Shown here piece after piece: positions 7,105 through 16,208 of a stretch of DNA of 64,000 nt. A program made the translations under genes and the position numbers. The stretch covers positions 17,497-81,496 of the forward strand of contig DATAUC010000056.1 of assembly GCA_036268485.1 (NCBI GenBank), in the 5' to 3' direction. Below the pieces are notes generated by a model. The model was not told where the DNA came from and ran no database searches. It saw only the letters and a list, made by a program, of their open reading frames with translations. This stretch comes from Bog-473 sp036268485 (GTDB lineage Bacteria; Actinomycetota; Acidimicrobiia; Acidimicrobiales; RAAP-2). Each line of letters opens with the position of its first letter. Within the stretch, counting starts at the first letter, position 1.

Positions 7105-8835
7105 ATGAAACTCACTGGAGCACAGGCACTCATCAAGAGTCTTGAGATGCAGGGCGTCGACGTCATGTTCGGCCTGCCCGGCGGCGCCATCCTGCCCGTC
7201 TACGACCCCATCATCGATTCGTCGATCCGCCACATCCTGGTCCGCCACGAGCAGGGCGCCGGCCACATGGCCGAGGGTTACGCCATGGTCACTGGCAAGC
7301 CGGGCGTGGCCATGGTCACCAGTGGACCGGGGGCCACGAACATCGTGACGCCGTTGGCCAACGCCTACATGGACTCGACTCCGTTGGTGGTGGTCTCGGG
7401 CCAGGTGGCCACCGGGTCCATCGGCACCGATGCCTTCCAGGAGTGCGACATCACCGGCGTGACCATGGGGATCACCAAGCACAACTGGCTGATCAAACAC
7501 GTAGAGGACATCCCACGGGTTGTCGCCGCCGCCTTCCACGTGGCCACCACGGGGCGGCCCGGCCCGGTCCTCATCGACTTTCCCAAGGACATCGCCAACG
7601 CCACCATGGAGTGGTACTGGCCATCCTCGGTGGAGGGACTGGACCTTCCCGGGTACCACCCGGTCACCAATGGCGACCCCGAGTTGGTCCGCCAGGCGGT
7701 CGAACTCATCGCCACCGCGCAACGACCGGTCCTCTACGTCGGTGGCGGGGTGCTCAAGGCTCACGCGGCCGAGGCGCTGCGGGCCTTGGCCGAGCGCACC
7801 GGCATCCCCGTCGTCACGACCCTGATGGCCCGCGGTGCCTTCCCCGACTCGCACCCGCAGATGTTGGGCATGCCCGGCATGCACGGCCACTACACGGCCG
7901 TCACCGCCATGCAGCGCAGCGACCTGCTCATCAGCCTGGGAGCCCGCTTCGACGACCGGGTGACCGGCAAGATCGATGCGTTTGCACCTGACGCCAAGAT
8001 CATCCACGTCGACGTTGACCGGGCCGAACTGGGCAAGGTGCGCCACGCCGACGTGGGAATCGCCGGCGACTGCCGTCTGGTGATTGAGGAGATGCTCTCC
8101 GCCATGAACGGGCGCGGCGACGAGCTGGCTGCTCCCGACCTGGCACCCTGGTGGCAGCAGATCCACCGGTGGCAAGCCGAATTCCCGCTCTACTACGACC
8201 AGAGTGAGGGCGGCTCCATCAAGCCGCAGAACGTGGTCGAGCAGCTGCGCGACGCCGCGCCGGACGACACCATCCTCGCCTCGGGTGTGGGCCAGCACCA
8301 GATGTGGGCGGCCCAGTACTGGAAGTTCGATCACCCCTACACGTGGGTCAACTCGGGTGGGGCCGGCACCATGGGCTTCGCCGTACCCGCGGCCATCGGC
8401 GCCAAGGTTGGCCGACCGGACCGCAACGTTTGGGCCATCGACGGTGACGGCTGCTTCCAGATGACGGCCCAGGAATTGGTGACGGCGTCGGCCGAGCAGA
8501 TTCCGGTCAAGATCGCCATCTTGAACAATGCCTACCTGGGCATGGTGCGCCAGTGGCAGGAGATGTTCTACGAGGAGCGCTACTCCGAGGTGTACCTCTC
8601 ACCCGATCTGCCCGACTACGTCAAATGGGCCGAAGCGATGGGGTGTGTGGGCATCCGGGCGGAGTCTCCCGAGGACGTGGGACCGGCCATTGACAAGGCC
8701 AACTCCATTGACGACCGCCCGGTCGTGGTGGACTTCCGTACCGACGCATTCGAGAAGGTGTTCCCCATGGTGGCCGCCGGCAAGTCCAACGACGAGATCG
8801 TCGTCCACCCTGACCAGACGGCGGCGACCCGATGA
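7105..8835 (+). CDS. ilvB: Acetolactate synthase large subunit
   Basis: 576 residues, full length. A ThDP/FAD enzyme that joins two pyruvates to acetolactate (valine, leucine) or pyruvate and 2-ketobutyrate (isoleucine). Marks: catalytic Glu in VRHEQGAGHMAEGYA, the central FAD-binding part with ISLGARFDDRVTGKIDAF, and the ThDP-binding GDG motif in AIDGDGCFQMTAQELVTA followed by LNNAYLGMVRQWQ. The start ATG at 7105 follows AGAGGCAAGAGGAAG, a purine-rich binding site. First gene of the attenuated ilvB-ilvN-ilvC operon; overlaps ilvN by 4 bases. Confidence 0.98.
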   Translation: MKLTGAQALIKSLEMQGVDVMFGLPGGAILPVYDPIIDSSIRHILVRHEQGAGHMAEGYAMVTGKPGVAMVTSGPGATNIVTPLANAYMDSTPLVVVSGQVATGSIGTDAFQECDITGVTMGITKHNWLIKHVEDIPRVVAAAFHVATTGRPGPVLIDFPKDIANATMEWYWPSSVEGLDLPGYHPVTNGDPELVRQAVELIATAQRPVLYVGGGVLKAHAAEALRALAERTGIPVVTTLMARGAFPDSHPQMLGMPGMHGHYTAVTAMQRSDLLISLGARFDDRVTGKIDAFAPDAKIIHVDVDRAELGKVRHADVGIAGDCRLVIEEMLSAMNGRGDELAAPDLAPWWQQIHRWQAEFPLYYDQSEGGSIKPQNVVEQLRDAAPDDTILASGVGQHQMWAAQYWKFDHPYTWVNSGGAGTMGFAVPAAIGAKVGRPDRNVWAIDGDGCFQMTAQELVTASAEQIPVKIAILNNAYLGMVRQWQEMFYEERYSEVYLSPDLPDYVKWAEAMGCVGIRAESPEDVGPAIDKANSIDDRPVVVDFRTDAFEKVFPMVAAGKSNDEIVVHPDQTAATR

Positions 8836-9368
8836 GCGCGGCCCACCTGACCTCCATTGAAGGAGGCAAGTCCTCGCACCCCCGCCATCACATCCTGTCC
8901 GTGCTGGTCGAAAACAAGGCCGGCGTCCTGTCCCGGGTGGCTGGCCTTTTCAGCCGCCGCGGCTTCAATATCTACTCGCTGGCCGTGGCGCCGACAGACG
9001 AGAACGAGCACTTCAGCCGCATCACAATCGTGGTGGACGTCGAGTCGGCGCCGCTGGACCAGGTCATCATGCAGCTGGACAAGCTGGTCAATGTGGTGTC
9101 CATCGGCGAGTTGTCGCCCTCCGAGGCGGTCGAACGCGAACTCGTCCTCGTCACCGTGGCGGTCGGTCCGACCGAGCGCTCGCGGGTGATTCAGCTGGTG
9201 GGGGTGTTCGGCGGCGAAGTGGTGAGCGTGGGCGCGGACCGCCTGACGGTCATGCTGGCCGGCCGACCCGAGAAGATCGATGACTTCGAAGGATTGCTCG
9301 AGCACTACACGGTGATCGAGCTCCAGCGGACGGGTCGTGTGGCCTTGCCTAAGCTGGACCGCCGCTGA
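8832..9368 (+). CDS. ilvN: Acetolactate synthase small (regulatory) subunit
   Basis: 178 residues, one N-terminal ACT domain (about residues 16-90) plus the C-terminal ALS_ss domain. It activates IlvB and confers valine feedback inhibition. Marks: HILSVLVENKAGVLSRVAGL, FSRRGFNIYSLAVAPT and the C-terminal ELVLVTVAV segment. ATGA overlap with ilvB; ilvC follows after 60 bases. Confidence 0.97.
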   Translation: MSAAHLTSIEGGKSSHPRHHILSVLVENKAGVLSRVAGLFSRRGFNIYSLAVAPTDENEHFSRITIVVDVESAPLDQVIMQLDKLVNVVSIGELSPSEAVERELVLVTVAVGPTERSRVIQLVGVFGGEVVSVGADRLTVMLAGRPEKIDDFEGLLEHYTVIELQRTGRVALPKLDRR

Positions 9369-9428
9369 GCGATCTTATTGCCGTATCCGATCGACCAATA
9401 GACCTGACAAAAAGAAAGAGCAGACGAC

Positions 9429-10454
9429 ATGGCCACCCTGTACTACGAATCCGACGCTGACCCGAGCCTGATTGCTGGCCGCAAGGTGGCGATCCTGGGT
9501 TACGGATCACAAGGGCACGCCCATGCCCTCAACTTGCTCGAGTCCGGAGTCGACGTGCGCGTCGCCCTGCGGGACGGATCGAGCAGCAAGCGCAAGGCCG
9601 AAGAGGCCGGCTTGCGTGTCACCACCCTGGCCGAGGCGGCTGCCGAAGCTGACGTGATCATGATCCTGCTGCCCGACACCGAGCAGAAGGCGGCCTACGA
9701 CGAGCACATCGCCCCGCATCTGAACGAGGGCGACTGCCTGATGTTCGCCCACGGCTTCAACATCCGCTTCGGCCTGATCGTGCCGCCCGCCGGCGTCGAC
9801 GTCACGATGGTGGCGCCGAAAGGTCCCGGCCACCTGGTGCGCCGCACGTACACCGAGGGCGGCGGGGTGCCTTCGCTCATCGCCGTCCACCAGGACGCCA
9901 CGGGCAAGGCACGTGAGTTGGCCCTGTCCTACGCCCATGCCATTGGCGCCACCCGCGCCGGTGTACTCGACACGACATTCACCGAGGAGACCGAAACCGA
10001 TCTCTTCGGCGAGCAGGTGGTGCTGTGCGGTGGTGTCACCGCGCTGGTGACCGCCGGCTTCGAGACGTTGGTCGATGCGGGCTACCAGCCCGAGTCGGCC
10101 TACTTCGAGTGCCTGCACGAGTTGAAGCTCATCGTCGACCTCATGTACGAGCAGGGCATTGCCGGTATGCGGTATTCCATCTCCGACACTGCTGAGTACG
10201 GCGACGTCACCCGCGGTCCGCGCGTCATCAACCAGGCCGTGCGCGACGAGATGAAGAAGATCCTCGGCGAGATCCAGAGCGGAGCGTTCGCCGACGAGTG
10301 GATTGCCGAGAACAACGCCGGTCGGGCCAAGTTCGATGCCCTGCGCAAGGAAGGCGCGGCGCATCAGATTGAGGAGATCGGCCAAGAGCTACGGGCCATG
10401 ATGCCGTTCATCTCCGCCGGCAAGTCCCGTGTGCAGGACGCCTCGGGAGGCTGA
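9429..10454 (+). CDS. ilvC: Ketol-acid reductoisomerase (NADP+), class I
   Basis: 341 residues, class I length. It isomerises and reduces acetolactate or acetohydroxybutyrate to the dihydroxy acid. The nucleotide-binding loop is GYGSQGHAHALNLLESGVDV, followed by RDGSSSKRKAEEAG, whose Arg and serines suggest NADPH use. The Mg site is in DLFGEQVVLCGG, and the C-terminal knot domain has YEQGIAGMRYSISDTAEYGD. A purine-rich AAAAAGAAAGAGCAG precedes the ATG. Last gene of ilvBNC; a 10-bp GC hairpin follows at 10498. Confidence 0.98.
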   Translation: MATLYYESDADPSLIAGRKVAILGYGSQGHAHALNLLESGVDVRVALRDGSSSKRKAEEAGLRVTTLAEAAAEADVIMILLPDTEQKAAYDEHIAPHLNEGDCLMFAHGFNIRFGLIVPPAGVDVTMVAPKGPGHLVRRTYTEGGGVPSLIAVHQDATGKARELALSYAHAIGATRAGVLDTTFTEETETDLFGEQVVLCGGVTALVTAGFETLVDAGYQPESAYFECLHELKLIVDLMYEQGIAGMRYSISDTAEYGDVTRGPRVINQAVRDEMKKILGEIQSGAFADEWIAENNAGRAKFDALRKEGAAHQIEEIGQELRAMMPFISAGKSRVQDASGG

Positions 10455-10497
10455 GTTGCGTCGTCGCCCTGAGCGACGCCGATGATGTGGCAGTTGA

Positions 10498-10527
10498 CCG
10501 GGGTGGCGGGGTGACCTGCCACCCCGG
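10498..10527 (+). terminator. Hairpin after ilvC
   Basis: Perfect 10-bp stem CCGGGGTGGC (10498-10507) with GCCACCCCGG (10518-10527), 10-base loop. No T run, so it would be a GC-only terminator or an mRNA 3' end stabiliser. Confidence 0.55.
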
Positions 10528-10701
10528 ACCAATCCCGGGGTTTGGTGCTCGCTTCCAATCTGCTCAACCACGCAGGTTGAGGGCACAAATGGGGCCGAGC
10601 AGGCACAAATAGGCGCATTTTCTGTGGATTAGTTGTATGCGGCCTGTGAATGAGGCGACCCGAAGCTGAGTCTCAAGTGAGGGTGTAGATCCAACAATCG
10701 T

Positions 10702-10730
10702 TTGACACTGTCAGGGTGCTGCCCCAAGAT
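10702..10730 (+). promoter_or_regulatory. Candidate promoter of the fibronectin III surface protein
   Basis: TTGACA (10702-10707), a 17-base spacer and CAAGAT (10725-10730). It would give a leader of about 65 bases before the ATG at 10803. Confidence 0.5.
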
Positions 10731-10802
10731 GCGGATGACCGTCGGAGACACAAAAGGTTCAGCAAGTGACCGGTGTGGGTAGGGCTCCGGGGTCGATTGA
10801 CC

Positions 10803-13307
10803 ATGAAATTCGAGAGGACATCCACTGTGCGCACGTCGATTTTGAGACTGTCAATTGCGGTTCCCGTTGCGATGCTGGGAGCGCTTTCGGTGGTCGGCGT
10901 CGGCACCAGTGGGGCGGTCACTCCCGTCACCGACGTGGTGGCCATTCAATCGCTCGCGACTGGCCCTAGTGCGGGAGTCTGGGCATTCACGGAGAACGAT
11001 CCACCCGGGACTGCCGCAATCAATACGACCGTCAACGACCCCATCAACAATGATGGCTCGCTTGAAATGTCGACAGCCAGCTCGACCGCGGCCCATTTCG
11101 TTGTTCAGACCCTGGCGACGGGCGCACTCAGCACCCTCGCCAGCGTGAGCTATCAGACGTTCCTCGGGACCGCCACGAACCCATTGGCTTCTAGTGCCAA
11201 CATCTCTATTCAGGCCGGCGTCTTCTGTACGGCTCCGGTTGGCACGACACCCGGTTCTGGATTTACAACCTTTGTCTTCGAGCCGGTCGAGAACCCGACA
11301 CTGCAAGCTCAGGAGACCGGTCAGTGGCAGACATGGGACGCCACGTCAGGCGATTGGTGGACGACGCACGCCTTCTCCTCCACAGCCGGCGGAGGGAGCG
11401 GCTCAGGATCTCTCGGTGGGCAGTCCAACGTGGAGCCATTCGCGATGCTGGTCGATCAGTTCGAGAATGCTTGTCCAAACGCTGGTGTCGTCGAAATGGG
11501 CCTTGGGCTTGGCTCCAATAACCCTGGGATCACGGCATGGGCTGACAATTTGCAGTACACCACGTCTGCCGGGTCTGAGAACTGGAATTTCCAGAGCGCT
11601 GCTGCTCCTGCTGCACCCACCGGAGTGACCGCTACCGGAAACGGTACGTCGGCCGTTGTCTCCTTTACGCCTCCCTCCAACACGGGCGGAACGCCGATCA
11701 CCTCATACACCGTGAATACGACTGATACCACTCATCCGGCGAATATCCCCGCAACGGCGCCCACCGGGTCAAGCAGTCCAATCACCGTGTCCGGACTCAC
11801 GTTGGGAGACAGCTACACCTTCACAGTGACGGCCACGAACGGCGTCGGTCCCGGACCGGCCAGCGCGCCCAGTGCGGCCCTCGTACTCACCGCACTTCCA
11901 GGCGCCCCGACCATTGGCACAGCGACTGCCGGAAACGGCTCCGCCTCGGTGGCGTTTACCGCCCCGGTGGATCCCGGTACATCGCCGATCACGTTGTACA
12001 CAGTGACTGCGGCTGATTCCACGACGCCGGGCAATGGAGGACAGACCGCCACCGGCACCACAAGTCCGATCACGGTGCCGGGATTGACCAATGGTGACAG
12101 CTACACATTTACGGTCACGGCAACAAATGGTTCGGGGGCAGGACCAGCCAGCGTTCCCTCGAACGCGGTGACGCCCACCGCAGCACCAGGACCGCCGGAA
12201 AACGTCAGTGCGACCGCCGGCAATCAAACGGCCACGGTGAGTTTCTCGGCGCCGGCTAACAACGGCGGCTCTCCGATCACCTTCTACACGGCGTCCGCCC
12301 TTGACAGCACCTTTGCCGGCAACGGAGGTCAGCAGGTCAGCGGAGCGGGCAGCCCGTTGACATTCAACGGCCTGGTCAACGGCGACACGTATACCTTCAC
12401 CGTGACGGCCACGAGCGTGCTCGGCACTGGACCTCCGAGTTCGGCGTCCAATGCGGTGACGCCGAGCACCGCGACCACTGGTGGTGGCAGCGGCACGGGC
12501 GGAACGACACCACCAGGCGGTGTGTCGACCGCTCCGACGTCGACCGGCGCCTATGACCTGGTCGGTTCCGATGGCGGTGTCTTCGTCTTCGGGCAACCGG
12601 GTACTGGTTTCTACGGCTCCCTTCCCGGACAGAACATTCGTGTCAACAACATTGTCGGCATCGTGCCGACGAACGATGGCCGGGGCTACTTCCTGGTCGG
12701 CTCCGACGGCGGCGTGTTTACGTTCGGCGACGCTGGCTTCTACAACTCGCTGCCCGGTATCGGCATTCACATCAACGACATCGTCGGCATCGTGCCCACG
12801 AGCGACGACAAGGGCTACTTCCTCGTCGGCCGTGACGGGGGCGTCTTCACCTTCGGCGATGCGCCGTTCGAGAACTCACTTCCCGGACTGGGTATCCACC
12901 TGAAGGACATCAGCGGGATTGCCGCTACCCCCGATAACAAGGGGTACTGGGTTGTCGCTTCTTCGGGGGCGGTCTACGCCTTCGGTGATGCCAAAAACCT
13001 GGGCAGCGCCACCTCTGGTCCCATCGTGTCGATCACGTCGACCCTCGACGGCGGTGGCTACTGGTTGACCAGCGCCAACGGCAGTGTGTTCACCTACGGT
13101 GATGCCGGCTTCTTCAACTCGCTGCCCGGTATTCACGTCGCCGTGTCGAACATCGTGTCGTTGGTCCCGAGCCCCGACGGCAAGGGCTACCTCCTCATAG
13201 GGGGCGACGGCGGCATCTTCGCCTTCGGTGATGCCACCTTCCCGGGTTCACTGCCCGGCCAAGGTGTCCATGTGACCAACATTGTGGGCGCCGTCCCGGT
13301 CGTGTAG
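10803..13307 (+). CDS. Secreted protein with three fibronectin III domains and a six-unit C-terminal repeat domain
   Basis: 834 residues from the ATG at 10803, which gives a clear signal peptide (basic start, hydrophobic ILRLSIAVPVAMLGALSVVG, cleavage near TSGAV). An upstream in-frame GTG at 10773 would spoil it. Order: an N-terminal domain of about 225 residues of unknown type; three fibronectin III domains (about 271-363, 364-458, 460-555), each with SYTFTVTAT-like strands; a Gly/Thr linker; and six repeats of about 42 residues (583-834) with the pattern GYFLVGSDGGVFTFGDAGF then SLPG, possibly a beta-propeller. No LPXTG anchor. The same repeat domain ends the unrelated protein at 38210-41941. 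The function is probably at the cell surface (inference). Confidence 0.85.
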   Translation: MKFERTSTVRTSILRLSIAVPVAMLGALSVVGVGTSGAVTPVTDVVAIQSLATGPSAGVWAFTENDPPGTAAINTTVNDPINNDGSLEMSTASSTAAHFVVQTLATGALSTLASVSYQTFLGTATNPLASSANISIQAGVFCTAPVGTTPGSGFTTFVFEPVENPTLQAQETGQWQTWDATSGDWWTTHAFSSTAGGGSGSGSLGGQSNVEPFAMLVDQFENACPNAGVVEMGLGLGSNNPGITAWADNLQYTTSAGSENWNFQSAAAPAAPTGVTATGNGTSAVVSFTPPSNTGGTPITSYTVNTTDTTHPANIPATAPTGSSSPITVSGLTLGDSYTFTVTATNGVGPGPASAPSAALVLTALPGAPTIGTATAGNGSASVAFTAPVDPGTSPITLYTVTAADSTTPGNGGQTATGTTSPITVPGLTNGDSYTFTVTATNGSGAGPASVPSNAVTPTAAPGPPENVSATAGNQTATVSFSAPANNGGSPITFYTASALDSTFAGNGGQQVSGAGSPLTFNGLVNGDTYTFTVTATSVLGTGPPSSASNAVTPSTATTGGGSGTGGTTPPGGVSTAPTSTGAYDLVGSDGGVFVFGQPGTGFYGSLPGQNIRVNNIVGIVPTNDGRGYFLVGSDGGVFTFGDAGFYNSLPGIGIHINDIVGIVPTSDDKGYFLVGRDGGVFTFGDAPFENSLPGLGIHLKDISGIAATPDNKGYWVVASSGAVYAFGDAKNLGSATSGPIVSITSTLDGGGYWLTSANGSVFTYGDAGFFNSLPGIHVAVSNIVSLVPSPDGKGYLLIGGDGGIFAFGDATFPGSLPGQGVHVTNIVGAVPVV
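12551..13304 (+). repeat. Six tandem repeat units coding the C-terminal domain
   Basis: Six units of about 125 bases, each encoding a version of LVGSDGGVFxFGDAxF, SLPGxGIxVxxIVGIVPT and DxxGY. Units 4 and 5 are the most divergent. Homologous units occur at 38213-38966 on the minus strand. Confidence 0.85.
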
Positions 13308-13333
13308 CCCGGGCGTCGCCTGGGCCACGGCAG

Positions 13334-13339
13334 TACCGT
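13334..13339 (+). promoter_or_regulatory. -10 box for leaderless cupin gene
   Basis: TACCGT, then 6 bases, then the ATG at 13346. It decides the start in favour of this ATG rather than the GTG at 13340. Confidence 0.6.
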
Positions 13340-13345
13340 GTGGCC

Positions 13346-13681
13346 ATGCCGATCATCAAACGGGAGAGCATGCTGGCCGGCACGCCGTTGCCGGGCTGGG
13401 ATGGACACTTCTTCCATTCTGAAAACATGACGTTTGCCCACTACGACATTGCATCTGACGCGGCACCATTGCACGAGCATCACCATGAGCAAGAAGAAGT
13501 GTGGAACGTCGTCGATGGTGAAGTGAACCTCACGGTGAACGGTGAAGAATGGGTCCTGGTAGCTGGTCAGGCTGCTGTCGTGCCGCCCAATACTCCTCAT
13601 TCCGTTCGCCCGAGGGGCGCGTGCAGAGTGGTGATCGTCGACTTTCCACTCCGATTGCAGTTGCCGGGGAATCCCACATAG
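13346..13681 (+). CDS. Cupin domain protein
   Basis: 111 residues, a single small cupin barrel. Motif 1 is visible as HEHHHEQEEVWNVVDGEVNL (metal ligands His, His and Glu), and motif 2 as VPPNTPHSVRP (last metal His). Small stand-alone cupins bind a divalent metal and act as isomerases, dioxygenases or ligand sensors; the substrate here is unknown. The start follows a TACCGT -10 box by 6 bases, suggesting a leaderless message. It stands alone between the surface protein and a DUF2277 gene. Confidence 0.85.
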   Translation: MPIIKRESMLAGTPLPGWDGHFFHSENMTFAHYDIASDAAPLHEHHHEQEEVWNVVDGEVNLTVNGEEWVLVAGQAAVVPPNTPHSVRPRGACRVVIVDFPLRLQLPGNPT

Positions 13682-13710
13682 TCGACGTTGGCTGGGCGAT
13701 GGGCCTGGCT

Positions 13711-13716
13711 TAGTCT
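13711..13716 (+). promoter_or_regulatory. -10 box for leaderless DUF2277 gene
   Basis: TAGTCT, 6 bases, then the ATG at 13723. No ribosome binding site in between. Confidence 0.6.
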
Positions 13717-13722
13717 GGTCGC

Positions 13723-13980
13723 ATGTGCAGAAACATCACCACCCTGAGAGGACTCGAGCCCCAGGCCACCGCCGAGGAGATCGAAGCGGCGGCCCGGCAG
13801 TACATCCGCAAGATCAGCGGCGTACAAAAGACATCGGTCCACACCGAGGCGGCCTTCGAAGAGGCCGTGCGCAAGGTGACCGCCATCTCGACCGCACTAC
13901 TGGCGGAGTTACCGCCTCGCCAGCAACCGCCACCGACGCTGCCTCCGTTGCGACGTCGGGCAGCCGCGGCCGCTTCGTAG
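13723..13980 (+). CDS. DUF2277 family protein
   Basis: 85 residues. The start MCRNITTLRGLEPQATAEEI and the following ARQYIRKISG match the DUF2277 family of small conserved actinobacterial proteins, whose function is unknown. The two N-terminal features (Cys at position 2, CRNI) are typical of the family. The C-terminal 25 residues are Pro/Arg/Ala-rich and probably disordered. Leaderless start behind TAGTCT. Convergent with the P450 gene. Confidence 0.85.
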   Translation: MCRNITTLRGLEPQATAEEIEAAARQYIRKISGVQKTSVHTEAAFEEAVRKVTAISTALLAELPPRQQPPPTLPPLRRRAAAAAS

Positions 13981-13997
13981 TTCGTCGGCTGAGTCGC

Positions 13998-15239
13998 TTA
14001 CGCCGCCACGCTGAGCGGCAGTGAGAGCAAGCCGCGCAGCGTGAAGCTGGCCCGCCACTCGGGGGCTTCGGTGGCCAGGTCGATGCGGGGGAAACGCTGG
14101 AGTAGCGACGTGATTCCAATCTCACCTTCCATGCGGGCCAGGGCCGCGCCGATGCAGTGATGGATACCCCAGCCGAAGCTGACAGGTTGATTGTCGACCC
14201 GGCCGATATCGAGGGACTCTGCCCGGTTGAAACGGGCCGGGTCTCGGTTGGCCGCACCTTGAAGAACGATGATGCGCTCGCCGACTTCGAGTGTTTCCCC
14301 CCGGTACTCGGTGGGCTCAAGGGCCGTGCGCAGATTGAGCTGCACGGGGCTGTCCCAGCGCAACAGCTCCTCAGTGCCGCTTGAGCCGAGGGAAGGGTCC
14401 TGGCGCCAGCGCTCGAGTTGGTCGGGATGACGGAGGAGGGCCAAGAGGCCGTTACCGAGCAGGTTCGTTGTGGTCTCGAAGCCAGCCGCGAACAGCAGGA
14501 TGGCCGTCGAGCACACTTCGTAGTCGGTCAACTGGTCGTCATCGTCCCGGGCCAGAGCCAAGCCGCTCATCAGGTCGTCTCGGGGTGATCGCTGCCGCTC
14601 CTCGAGGAGCTGGCCGAAGTACTCACCCAACGTGTCGATGGCGGCCACCGACTCCGAGGCCTCTTCGTCGGTGAGGATGGGCTCAATGCCCTTGGCCACG
14701 GCGCGGACCAATGGTTGCAGCATGGTGCGGTCCCCCTCGGGCACGCCCACCAGCTCACCGATGACCGCCATGGGGAGCGGCAAGGCGAAGGCGGACATGA
14801 AGTCGACGTCGCCGGCGGCGGCCATGTCGTCGAGCAGCCGGTCGACCAACGCCTGCACGGCGGGGCGCAGGAGCTCAATGCGCCGGGGTGTGAACGCCCG
14901 CGAGACGAGCTGGCGTAACCGGGTGTGGTCGGGTGGATCGGCCAGGAGCATGTTGTGGCCCGAGAGCTCGAAGAACTCGCCCCGTCCAGTGGTGGCGCCG
15001 TGGAACAGAGTTCCCGTCGACTCTCGCTCGAGCCCCATGCCGCGCCCGAGTTGAGGATGGCGCAGCACCGTCAGACATTCCTCGTGGCCGGTGACCAGGA
15101 GCGCGCCCATGACCGTCCGGGTCACCGGGGCCACGGCGCGCATCTGCGTGTAGAGCGGGTAGGGGTCAGCCCGTCCTTCTGGGGTGAGGAGGACCTGTAG
15201 GAGCAGGCCGTCTACTTCGGCGCTCGAGACGATGCTCAT
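13998..15239 (-). CDS. Cytochrome P450
   Basis: 413 residues, a soluble bacterial P450. The oxygen-binding I-helix motif AAGFETTTN, the K-helix EELLR and the heme-Cys loop FGWGIHHCIGAALAR are all intact. It hydroxylates an unknown hydrophobic substrate and needs an external ferredoxin and reductase, neither of which lies next to it. It is the last gene of a three-gene minus-strand unit with a TetR regulator (16192-16827) and an AurF-like diiron oxygenase (15255-16208); the gap to the latter is 15 bases. Confidence 0.95.
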   Translation of the reverse strand: MSIVSSAEVDGLLLQVLLTPEGRADPYPLYTQMRAVAPVTRTVMGALLVTGHEECLTVLRHPQLGRGMGLERESTGTLFHGATTGRGEFFELSGHNMLLADPPDHTRLRQLVSRAFTPRRIELLRPAVQALVDRLLDDMAAAGDVDFMSAFALPLPMAVIGELVGVPEGDRTMLQPLVRAVAKGIEPILTDEEASESVAAIDTLGEYFGQLLEERQRSPRDDLMSGLALARDDDDQLTDYEVCSTAILLFAAGFETTTNLLGNGLLALLRHPDQLERWRQDPSLGSSGTEELLRWDSPVQLNLRTALEPTEYRGETLEVGERIIVLQGAANRDPARFNRAESLDIGRVDNQPVSFGWGIHHCIGAALARMEGEIGITSLLQRFPRIDLATEAPEWRASFTLRGLLSLPLSVAA

Positions 15240-15254
15240 TGCGCAGCCATGGTC

Positions 15255-16208
15255 TCAGTCGTCGGTCCGCACCGCTGGTCCGAAGAGGCGGGACCAAACG
15301 TGACGAGCCACCGGATTCATCAGGTTGAGTTCCTCGGCCAGATCCCGGACCTTTTGCACCGAGCCGGCAAAGGTCCGACGGGCGGCCGGCGTGCGCACCG
15401 CATCGCGCAGGACGCGGCGGGGGATTCCGTTGGCCCGGCGGAAGGAGGCGCCCGGCCGGACCATCAGCAGCGCCCCGACCCACATGACGATGGGCATGGA
15501 GACGCTCAGCGAGGCTCGACGGGCCCGTCCCAATTCGGGCAGGGTGCGCCGGATGTAGTGGCGGGCGAACGATATGTGGCGCGCCTCTTCGGTCACATGG
15601 ATGCGGGTGATGCGCTCCATGAGCGGATGGGGGTAACCCAATTTCAATTGCTCGCGCTGGAGGTAGTCGGCCGGCTCTTCGCCGGCCAGCGCGGCCAGGC
15701 AGAGCACCATGGGGTCCCACTTGGACATGACCATGAGGAAGGGGCGGATGACCAGCTTGGAGCCCTTCGGCATGCCCGAGGTCTTGAGGCCGGATCGGCG
15801 CACGAATTCGTGGAACATCATGGAGTGCTGGGATTCTTCGGCGATTTCGTGGTGCAGGTAGCGGAACTCGGAGGAGTCATTGGACTGGTTCATGGCGTGG
15901 ATGAGCAGGCCGACCTGCAGGATGTTCTCGAACTGCCAGCCGGTGTGCAGCATCTGGGTTACCCGGTGCAGGCCGATGCGGGAGCGCACGGCGGGTGGCT
16001 GGGCCCGGTACCAATCGGACTGGCTCAAGGGATCGAGGCCCCAGAGCTCCCAGCGGGCATCGTCGGGATCGATGGCCATGCCGGGGTCGTCCCACGGCAC
16101 ATCGACGAAGGCATCGAAACGTTTCTCCACCGAGAGCTTGGACAGGCGCGCCACCATGGTGTCGAACTTGTCCGTCACTTCGCTGGTGGTCTCATGCGTC
16201 AAGGACAT
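15255..16208 (-). CDS. AurF-like diiron oxygenase (ferritin-like fold)
   Basis: 317 residues from the ATG at 16208, chosen because GGAG lies 6 bases upstream; a TTG at 16220 is the alternative. The iron-binding pairs of a diiron oxygenase are visible: YLHHEIAEESQHSMMFHEF and the later HVTEEARHISFARHY, each an E-(x)-E-x-x-H type motif in a long helix. Relatives include the p-aminobenzoate N-oxygenase AurF and many uncharacterised actinobacterial proteins. The first 17 bases overlap the end of the TetR gene, so the genes are cotranscribed. Together with the P450 this looks like an inducible oxidation module; the substrate is unknown. Confidence 0.85.
   Translation of the reverse strand: MSLTHETTSEVTDKFDTMVARLSKLSVEKRFDAFVDVPWDDPGMAIDPDDARWELWGLDPLSQSDWYRAQPPAVRSRIGLHRVTQMLHTGWQFENILQVGLLIHAMNQSNDSSEFRYLHHEIAEESQHSMMFHEFVRRSGLKTSGMPKGSKLVIRPFLMVMSKWDPMVLCLAALAGEEPADYLQREQLKLGYPHPLMERITRIHVTEEARHISFARHYIRRTLPELGRARRASLSVSMPIVMWVGALLMVRPGASFRRANGIPRRVLRDAVRTPAARRTFAGSVQKVRDLAEELNLMNPVARHVWSRLFGPAVRTDD

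Larger units (their letters stand above)
10455..10802 (+). other. Intergenic region between ilvC and the surface protein gene
   Basis: 348 bases without a gene. It holds a strong hairpin just after ilvC (10498-10527) and a candidate promoter for the downstream secreted protein (10702-10730). No RNA gene or riboswitch was recognised in the AT-richer middle part. Confidence 0.7.

Noticed and set aside
6505..8334. 609-codon open frame on the minus strand opposite ilvD and ilvB
   Set aside because: Antisense shadow of high-GC genes; composition is His/Asp/Gly-rich with no domain, while ilvD and ilvB in the plus strand have full motif sets.
12489..12770. Minus-strand open frame through the repeat region
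   Set aside because: Shadow of the repeat-coding plus strand; low complexity and no start context.
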